A stretch of DNA of 7,472 nucleotides, taken from assembly GCA_947465275.1 (NCBI GenBank), contig CANIAI010000110.1:1-7472 (forward strand). The letters run 5' to 3'. Each line of letters opens with the position of its first letter. Within the stretch, counting starts at the first letter, position 1. Positions 1 to 5,124 of this stretch are shown in pieces. This DNA comes from Acidobacteriota bacterium. GTDB taxonomy: Bacteria; Acidobacteriota; Vicinamibacteria; Vicinamibacterales; UBA2999. A program made the translations under genes and the position numbers. The notes below the pieces were generated by a model. The model was given only the letters and a program-made list of their open reading frames with translations, was not told the DNA's origin and did no database searches.

Positions 1-733
1 CAGCAGGCAGCGGCGCCGAGACGACAGCCGACGAGATGCGGGTGCGGCTGTCCTCGGGCAACCGGGCCAGCAGCGCCTGCAGCGTCGGCACCGGCGCGTC
101 CTCGTCGTCCTCGTCCGCGAGCGGCTGATCCTCGGGGTCGTGGGCCGGCGCGCTGCCGCGCGACTCGAGGGTGCGGAACGCGTCGTCGAGCCGCCGGAAA
201 TAGTCGTCGGCAGCCCGAAGGGCTGCCGGGTCGCCAGTGACCGCTTCACTGGCGAACGCCTCCATACCCGAGGGGAGCCCGCCGCCAGACGTCCCGCCGC
301 CGGTCGACGCGACCTCGGTGGGGGCGGTCTCGGTTGGCGCGGCCAGGGCCGTCCGCCGGGGCGGTTCGGCCAGCAACTCCCGCACGCGGGAGACGAGGTA
401 GCCTGGCGTCAGCGGCTTCCCGATCACGGCGTCGCAGCCGAGTTCTGCCACGCGGGCATCGTCGGCGGGCTGGAACATCCCGGCCAGCAGCACCACGCGC
501 ACGCCGGCACAGGCGGACCGGCGCCGCACGTAATCGGCGAGGGCGTACGCATCGGGCGTCCCGAGCGACACGTCGGCCAGCAGGATGTCGGGCGGATTCG
601 AGGCGAGGCGCACCATCGCGTCGGCGCCGGTGCCCACCGTCGAGACCTCGATGTCGCTCCCGGCGAAGGCCAGGGCGACGACCCGCTGCACGGTGAGGCT
701 GTCGTCGGCGACGAGCAGGGTGTGCGTAGCCAT
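1..733 (-). CDS. Response regulator, N-terminal receiver domain with long linker (partial, runs off left edge)
   Basis: 244 residues are visible from the ATG at 733 and the frame is open to the window edge, so the C-terminus is missing. Residues 1-118 or so form a CheY-like receiver: acidic pair D10-D11, phosphoacceptor D54 (ILLADVSLG) and conserved K106 (IGKP). The usual Thr/Ser switch position is Ala (A84, VLLAGMF), which is a departure from the family. A Pro/Ala/Thr linker and an acidic stretch follow. The opening LLVADDSLTVQRVV resembles receivers of acidobacterial and deltaproteobacterial regulators that carry poorly characterised C-terminal regions; no output domain is visible. The gene starts 10 bp after the stop of the B12-subunit gene, so it is probably the third gene of that operon. 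A TATAGT box (743-748, minus) just before the start could add an internal promoter, but no -35 box is evident. Receiver assignment is secure; role unknown. Confidence 0.85.
   Translation of the reverse strand, partial: MATHTLLVADDSLTVQRVVALAFAGSDIEVSTVGTGADAMVRLASNPPDILLADVSLGTPDAYALADYVRRRSACAGVRVVLLAGMFQPADDARVAELGCDAVIGKPLTPGYLVSRVRELLAEPPRRTALAAPTETAPTEVASTGGGTSGGGLPSGMEAFASEAVTGDPAALRAADDYFRRLDDAFRTLESRGSAPAHDPEDQPLADEDDEDAPVPTLQALLARLPEDSRTRISSAVVSAPLPA
208..255. repeat. Two adjacent perfect hairpins inside the response-regulator coding region
   Basis: Positions 208-216 and 220-228 are perfect 9-bp inverted repeats around a 3-nt loop. Two bases later, 231-240 and 246-255 are perfect 10-bp inverted repeats around a 5-nt loop. 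Both lie in the linker of the response regulator and do not break its frame. They could be mRNA structure or an in-frame relic of a palindromic repeat element. Confidence 0.6.
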
Positions 734-743
734 CTCGGTCCGA

Positions 744-1156
<413 letters not shown>

Positions 1157-1157
<1 letters not shown>

Positions 1158-2773
1158 CAGATCACCGGGGTCTCGACGTACTCGCCCCAGACGTCCCGGA
1201 GCGCGTCGCACATCTCGCCGACGGTCGCATACGCCCGAGCGGCGTCGACCAGCAGCGGCATCGTGTTCTCACGACCGAGCGCCCCTTCGCGCAGGCGGTC
1301 GAGCGCGCGGCGCAGGGCGTCGGCGTCGCGCCGGTGCCGGACGTCCGCCAGGCGCGCACGCTGCCGAGTTTCGGCCGACTCGTCGATATAGAGCGTCGGC
1401 GGCGACACGTCCGGTCCCTCGGTGAACGCATTGACGCCGACGATCACCTGCTCCCCCGACTCGATCGCCTGCTGCTGCCGGTAGGCGCTCTCCGCAATCT
1501 CGCGCTGCGGATAGCCGCGCTCGATCGCGGGCACCATCCCGCCCATCCCGTCGATCGTCGCGACGCTCGCGTAGGCCTCGGCCTTCAGGTCGGCCGTCAG
1601 CCGTTCGAGGAACCAGGACCCGCCCAGCGGATCGGCCACGCGGGCGACGCCGGTCTCGTGCGCGATCACCTGCTGCGTGCGCAACGCGAGCGTCGCCGCC
1701 TGCTCGGTGGGGAGCGCGAGCGCCTCGTCGAGCGAGTTGGTGTGCAGCGACTGGGCGCCGCCCAGCACCGCCGAGAGCGCCTGCAGCGCCGTCCGCACGA
1801 CGTTGTTGTACGGCTGCTGCGCGGTGAGCGAGACACCGGCCGTCTGCGCGTGAAAGCGCAGCTGGCACGACCGCGCCTCGCGGGCGCCGAAGCGCTCGCG
1901 CATCACCTCGGCCCAGATGGCGCGGGCCGCGCGGTACTTCGCGATCTCCTCGAAGAAGTCGCTGTGCGCGTTGAAGAAGAACGAGATGCGCGGCGCGAAG
2001 CGGTCGACCTCGAGACCGGCCTCCATGGCGTACTGCACGTACTCCATCCCGTCGCGCAGCGTGAACGCCAGCTCCTGTGCCGCGGTCGCCCCGGCCTCCC
2101 GGATGTGATATCCGCTCACCGAGATGCTGTTCCACCGCGGCACGTGCGCCGCGCAGAAGGCGACGCTGTCGGTCACCAGCCGCATCGACGGACGGGGCGG
2201 GTAGATGTATTCCTTCTGCGCGATGAACTCCTTGAGGATGTCGTTCTGCAGCGTGCCCGAGAGGCGCGCCCAGTCGACGCCCCGCCGCTCCGCCAGGGCG
2301 AGGTACATCGCGAAGATCATCGACGCCGGACCGTTGATGGTCATCGACGTGGTGACGGCCCCGAGATCGATGCCGTCGAAGAGCACCTCCATGTCGGCCA
2401 GCGAGGCGACACTGACCCCGCACTTCCCTACCTCGCCGAGCGACAGCGGATGGTCCGGGTCCCGTCCCATCAGCGTCGGCAGGTCGAAGGCGACGCTCAG
2501 CCCGGTGCCGCCGGCCGCGAGCAACTGCCGGTAGCGGGCGTTGGTCTCCTCGGGGGTGCCGAAGCCGGCGAACTGCCGCATCGTCCAGAGCTTGCCGCGA
2601 TAGCCGGTCGGATGGATGCCGCGGGTGTAGGGGTGCGTACCCGGGCGGGGCAGGTCGCGCGCGGGCTCGAGGCCCGCCAGATCGTCCGCCGTGTAGACCA
2701 CCTCGACCGTGCGCCCGGCGGCGGCGGCGCGCGTCGGCGACACGGAACCGTGTTCGCGCGTCATGGCCCGCAT
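1157..2773 (-). CDS. Acyl-CoA mutase large (catalytic) subunit, methylmalonyl-CoA mutase family, isobutyryl-CoA mutase-like active site
   Basis: This 538-residue protein is the TIM-barrel, substrate-binding half of a B12-dependent acyl-CoA mutase. Family blocks are clear: GIHPTGYRGKLWTMRQFAGFG, GLSVAFDLPTLMGRD, MTINGPA, GTLQNDILKEF, SVSGYHIREAGAT (H223), RFHAQTAGVSLTAQQPYNN, LHTNSLDEA and a C-terminal YATVGEM block. It lacks the B12 domain, supplied by the next gene. At the residues that sense the acyl group it has F68 (RQFAGFG) and Q186 (FIAQKEY), where methylmalonyl-CoA mutase has Tyr89 and Arg207; Phe/Gln is the isobutyryl-CoA mutase pair (IcmA F80/Q198). The likely reaction is isobutyryl-CoA to butyryl-CoA or a similar non-carboxylated substrate. 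Start: ATG at 2773 follows GGGGAG by 4 nt. A second ATG at 2764 would suit a leaderless transcript and gives 535 residues. The frame is open further upstream to 3133 but there overlaps gdh. Confidence 0.92.
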
Positions 2774-2798
2774 TGTACTCCCCGGATTTCCATACAAT
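2772..2798. promoter_or_regulatory. Mirrored divergent -10 boxes (ATTGTA-N15-TACAAT) between mutase and gdh
   Basis: TACAAT at 2793-2798 (plus) ends 6 bases before the gdh ATG at 2805. The same hexamer on the minus strand (2777 to 2772) ends 7 bases before the mutase ATG at 2764. Each is a one-mismatch match to the TATAAT -10 box and would place transcription starts at or next to the start codons. No convincing -35 boxes are seen (GCATTG and GTATTG at 17-bp spacing). The symmetry could equally be a repressor operator; the match extends to 7 of 8 bases per arm. Confidence 0.5.
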
Positions 2799-2804
2799 AC
2801 GGGC

Positions 2805-4055
2805 ATGGCGGAACACGGTCCGATCTTCGGGGCGATGCTGCAGGAGTTCGACGGCGCCGCCCGCATCCTGAACCTCGACCTCGGCATCTGGCGCATCCTC
2901 ACGCACCCGAAGCGACAGATCGTCGTCTCGTGCCCGGTCCAGATGGACAACGGCGAGATCGAAGTCTTCACCGGGTACCGCGTCCAGTACAACATCACGC
3001 TCGGTCCCGCGAAGGGCGGCCTCCGGTACCACCCGGACGTCTCGCTCGACGAGGTGACCGCGCTCGCCGCGTGGATGACGTGGAAGTGCGCCATCGCGCA
3101 GATCCCGTTCGGCGGCGGCAAGGGCGGCATCATCTGCGACCCGACCCGGATGTCAAAGCGCGAGCTCGAGGCGCTGACCCGCCGCTACGTTGCCGAGATC
3201 GTCGACGCGATCGGGCCCGAGAAGGACGTCCCCGCGCCGGACGTGAACACGAACGCGCAGATCATGGCGTGGTTCATGGACACGTACAGCATGCACGTCG
3301 GGCACACCTCGACGGCGGTCGTGACCGGCAAGCCGGTGGAGATGGGCGGCTCCCTGGGACGCCAGGAGGCGACCGGCCGCGGCGTGATGATCGTCACGCG
3401 CGAAGCGGCAAAGCACCTCGGGATCGACATCGCGGGCGCGACCGTCGCCGTGCAGGGGTTCGGGAACGTCGGCTCGGTGTCAGCCGCGCAGTTGTCGCAG
3501 GTCGGCGCCCGCGTGGTGGCGGTGACCGACTACAAGGGCGGGGTCTACAACGCGAAGGGACTCGACATCGCCGCGCTCCAGCAGTGGGCCACCGAGCACC
3601 GCACCGTGGACGGCTTCCCCGGCGGCGAGCCGCTGGCCGGTGAGGCCATCTTCGGCCTCGACGTCGACATCCTCGTCCCCGCGGCGCTCGAGAACCAGAT
3701 CACCGACGAGAACGCCGGGCAGGTGCGCGCGAAGATCCTCACGGAAGGGGCGAACGGACCGACGACCCCGGAAGCCCACCGGATCATGCATGCCAACGGG
3801 GTGTTCGTGATTCCGGACATCCTCGCCAACTCGGGTGGGGTGACCACGTCGTACTTCGAGTGGGTGCAGGATCGCCACGGCTACTTCTGGGAGGAAGCCG
3901 AGGTCAACGCGAAGCTCGAACAGAAGATGTGCGCCGCCTTCACCGCCGTGCTGAAGACGGCGGTGAAATACGGGGTCGACATGCGGACGGCGGCCTATAT
4001 CGTGGCGATCGATCGGGTGGGCACCGTCACGAAGATGCGCGGGATGTACGCCTGA
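2805..4055 (+). CDS. gdhA: Glutamate dehydrogenase (Glu/Leu/Phe/Val dehydrogenase family)
   Basis: This 416-residue protein has normal length for a hexameric bacterial GDH, which reversibly deaminates glutamate to 2-oxoglutarate and ammonium in the cytosol. Substrate-domain residues are all in place: K70 (GPAKGGLRYHP), K94, catalytic K106 in the PFGGGKGGI signature, and catalytic D146 (VPAPDVNTN). Their spacing (24, 12 and 40 residues) matches K89/K113/K125/D165 of the Clostridium symbiosum enzyme. K70 binds the side-chain carboxylate of glutamate, so glutamate is favoured over leucine or valine. The Rossmann motif is GFGNVG at 218-223, and D242 near the end of the next strand hints at NAD rather than NADP, a weak inference. 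ANSGGVTTSYFEWVQ near 341-355 is a family block. No good Shine-Dalgarno precedes ATG 2805, and a TACAAT box 6 bases upstream suggests a leaderless mRNA. It is divergent from the mutase operon. Confidence 0.96.
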   Translation: MAEHGPIFGAMLQEFDGAARILNLDLGIWRILTHPKRQIVVSCPVQMDNGEIEVFTGYRVQYNITLGPAKGGLRYHPDVSLDEVTALAAWMTWKCAIAQIPFGGGKGGIICDPTRMSKRELEALTRRYVAEIVDAIGPEKDVPAPDVNTNAQIMAWFMDTYSMHVGHTSTAVVTGKPVEMGGSLGRQEATGRGVMIVTREAAKHLGIDIAGATVAVQGFGNVGSVSAAQLSQVGARVVAVTDYKGGVYNAKGLDIAALQQWATEHRTVDGFPGGEPLAGEAIFGLDVDILVPAALENQITDENAGQVRAKILTEGANGPTTPEAHRIMHANGVFVIPDILANSGGVTTSYFEWVQDRHGYFWEEAEVNAKLEQKMCAAFTAVLKTAVKYGVDMRTAAYIVAIDRVGTVTKMRGMYA

Positions 4056-4080
4056 GGCCAGCGCGCGGCGCGCGCTTCAG
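4052..4080. terminator. Shared hairpin between convergent gdh and LuxR-type regulator genes
   Basis: AGCGCGC (4060-4066) and GCGCGCT (4070-4076) form a perfect 7-bp stem with a 3-nt loop. Outside it, CTGA (4052-4055) can pair with TCAG (4077-4080) across a 4-nt bulge (GGCC). The outer arms contain the stop codons of both genes. There is no T-tract, so intrinsic termination is plausible but not proven; it could act for both strands. Confidence 0.5.
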
Positions 4081-4826
4081 GCCGGACCGCTCAGGGCCAT
4101 GCCGGCCCTGCCGTCGTCTCGCGCGAGGCGATCCACTTCGCCCGACGGGGCGACGCTGAGACGATCGAGCAGTTCCTGCTGCGAGTGGGTGCCCGTGCGC
4201 CGGAAGACGCTCTTCAGGTGATTCCGCACCGTCTGCTGGCTGATGCCCAGTGACGCGGCGATGGCCGGCACGCGGCGATGCTGCAGCAGGAGCCCGACGA
4301 CCTGTCGCTCGCGCGGGGTCATCCGGTCCATCGAGCGGCGCGCCACGAACGTCACCCCCGCCGCCACCAACCCGCCGTTCACCTCAGGCACCTTTGTTAC
4401 CGGCACGTCACCCGACGCCTCGGCCGGCGCCGGCCGGCGGCTGCGGCGGGCCACGGCGAGCGAGCAGGTGACCTCGAGCTGCGCCCGGTGCACCGGCTTG
4501 AGCAGCACCCCGTCCACCCCTGCCGCCTGAATCTGCTCCCCGATGGGCGCGGCGAACCGGTCGAGGATCAGCACCGAGCCGCTGCCGCGGCGGCGGCGCG
4601 CCGCCTCGACGAAGGCGAGGTGCTCCACCAGGTCAGCGGCCGCCGGGCTGAGGACCAGCAGATCCGGCAGCAGGCGGGCCAACTGCGCGGCCGCGTCGGC
4701 CACGGACCGGACGACGGTCGGCTTCAGCCCGAGGCGGTCCAGCGTCTCCTCGATGTACCGGGCGGTGCGCGGGTCGGACTCGACGATCAGGGCCTCGCCG
4801 CCGATCGATGCGTGTTCGGTGGTCAC
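4077..4826 (-). CDS. LuxR-type DNA-binding regulator with degenerate receiver domain
   Basis: This 249-residue protein has a receiver-like N-terminal domain and a LuxR/FixJ helix-turn-helix at about 169-223 (RMTPRERQVVGLLLQ ... ISQQTVRNHLKSVFRRTG). The receiver fold is visible from ALIVESDP (12-19) to LLKPV (108-112) and keeps K110. The expected phosphoacceptor Asp after the third strand is Ser60 (LLVLSPAAAD), and the usual Thr/Ser switch near 88 is also lost. It is therefore probably not switched by ordinary Asp phosphorylation. A charged Arg/Ala/Pro linker joins the domains. The GTG at 4826 is chosen because GGAGGAG precedes it by 7 nt. The frame stays open to an ATG at 4958, but that extension lacks a comparable ribosome site and family similarity. 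It converges with gdh and is divergent from the sigma-54 activator, with which it shares a 298-bp control region. Target genes are unknown. Confidence 0.9.
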   Translation of the reverse strand: MTTEHASIGGEALIVESDPRTARYIEETLDRLGLKPTVVRSVADAAAQLARLLPDLLVLSPAAADLVEHLAFVEAARRRRGSGSVLILDRFAAPIGEQIQAAGVDGVLLKPVHRAQLEVTCSLAVARRSRRPAPAEASGDVPVTKVPEVNGGLVAAGVTFVARRSMDRMTPRERQVVGLLLQHRRVPAIAASLGISQQTVRNHLKSVFRRTGTHSQQELLDRLSVAPSGEVDRLARDDGRAGMALSGPA

Positions 4827-4833
4827 GGTGCGT

Positions 4834-4840
4834 CTCCTCC
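4834..4840 (-). promoter_or_regulatory. Strong ribosome binding site deciding the GTG start at 4826
   Basis: GGAGGAG on the minus strand lies 7 nt before the GTG codon at 4826. It is the best Shine-Dalgarno match I found in the window and supports this start over the ATG at 4958. Confidence 0.85.
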
Positions 4841-4927
4841 GCGTGAGCGGATGACTTGGGCGGCCGCGTTCCGTCATACCTCGGCCGTTCGGCGCGCCCC
4901 CGACCGGCATCCACGCACGGAGATGCT

Positions 4928-4950
4928 CGACATGGTGGGGGCCAATGTCG
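4928..4950. repeat. Spaced inverted repeat CGACAT-N11-ATGTCG
   Basis: CGACAT at 4928-4933 and its exact reverse complement at 4945-4950 are separated by 11 bp. The same CGACAT/ATGTCG core recurs as the overlapping CGACATGTCG at 5066-5075. This suggests two sites for one dimeric regulator, possibly one of the flanking gene products. Confidence 0.45.
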
Positions 4951-5013
4951 CCGCTCATTGCACAGCATCCGGCATGCCGACTCGTCCTTTCTGTGAAATG
5001 CCTGAGTTTGGAC

Positions 5014-5019
5014 TAGAAT
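5014..5019 (+). promoter_or_regulatory. Candidate -10 box (TAGAAT) for the sigma-54 activator gene
   Basis: TAGAAT differs from TATAAT at one base and sits in the AT-richer part of the gap. Transcription would start near 5026, giving a leader of about 100 nt that includes every palindrome from 5042 to 5098. The -35 region (CTGTGA at 4991-4996) is weak, so an activator may be needed. Confidence 0.4.
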
Positions 5020-5041
5020 GGCGCCACTTTCCGCTCTGAGC

Positions 5042-5062
5042 CGAGGCGAGAACCTCGTCTCG
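5042..5062 (+). repeat. Two overlapping, mutually exclusive short hairpins in the leader
   Basis: CGAGG (5042-5046) can pair with CCTCG (5053-5057), while CGAGA (5047-5051) can pair with TCTCG (5058-5062). The two 5-bp stems interleave and cannot form together. This may be regulatory or chance. Confidence 0.35.
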
Positions 5063-5078
5063 TGACGACATGTCGTCA
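5063..5078. promoter_or_regulatory. Perfect 16-bp palindrome, candidate operator 1
   Basis: TGACGACATGTCGTCA reads the same on both strands over all 16 bases. It lies about 47 bp before the chosen ATG of the sigma-54 activator. Its TGACG arms recur in the neighbouring palindrome. A dimeric DNA-binding protein such as the Fis-type domain of the activator itself is a possible ligand. Confidence 0.55.
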
Positions 5079-5084
5079 GCATTC

Positions 5085-5098
5085 ACGTCACATGACGT
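5085..5098. promoter_or_regulatory. Palindrome ACGTCA-CA-TGACGT, candidate operator 2
   Basis: Two perfect 6-bp arms flank a 2-bp centre. Its centre lies 21 bp, two helical turns, from the centre of the 5063-5078 palindrome, so proteins on both sites would face the same side of the DNA. The arms carry the same TGACG pentamer in the opposite orientation. Confidence 0.5.
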
Positions 5099-5124
5099 AT
5101 GGCGGACATCTCCGGGGTGACCAG

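Larger units (their letters stand above)
4827..5124. other. 298-bp divergent intergenic control region
   Basis: This is the only sizeable non-coding stretch. It separates the start of the LuxR-type regulator (minus) from the start of the sigma-54 activator (plus). I see no convincing small gene. It holds a -10-like box for the plus gene (5014-5019), a spaced inverted repeat (4928-4950), a 10-bp palindrome CGGCATGCCG (4970-4979), overlapping hairpins (5042-5062) and two palindromes (5063-5078, 5085-5098). The 4980-5035 part is more AT-rich than its surroundings, as expected of a promoter. For the minus gene only a weak TATGAC box (4873-4878) is seen. Confidence 0.8.

Noticed and set aside
2774..3133. 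Upstream extension of the mutase open frame opposite gdh
   Set aside because: The extra 120 residues have no family similarity and overlap the well-conserved gdh start on the other strand; the family's N-terminal block begins just after 2764.
4421..4436. Perfect 16-bp palindrome CGGCCGGCGCCGGCCG
   Set aside because: It is low-complexity CGG/GCC sequence encoding the Arg/Pro/Ala linker of the LuxR-type regulator; easily explained by GC-rich codons.
4936..4962. Possible sigma-54 promoter using TTGCA at 4958-4962
   Set aside because: The required GG about 12 bp upstream of the GC is absent (TC at 4948-4949).
5062..5124. Earlier starts (GTG 5062, ATG 5092) for the sigma-54 activator
   Set aside because: They lie within or beside palindromes with no good ribosome site, whereas ATG 5125 has GGGGTGA 4 nt upstream.
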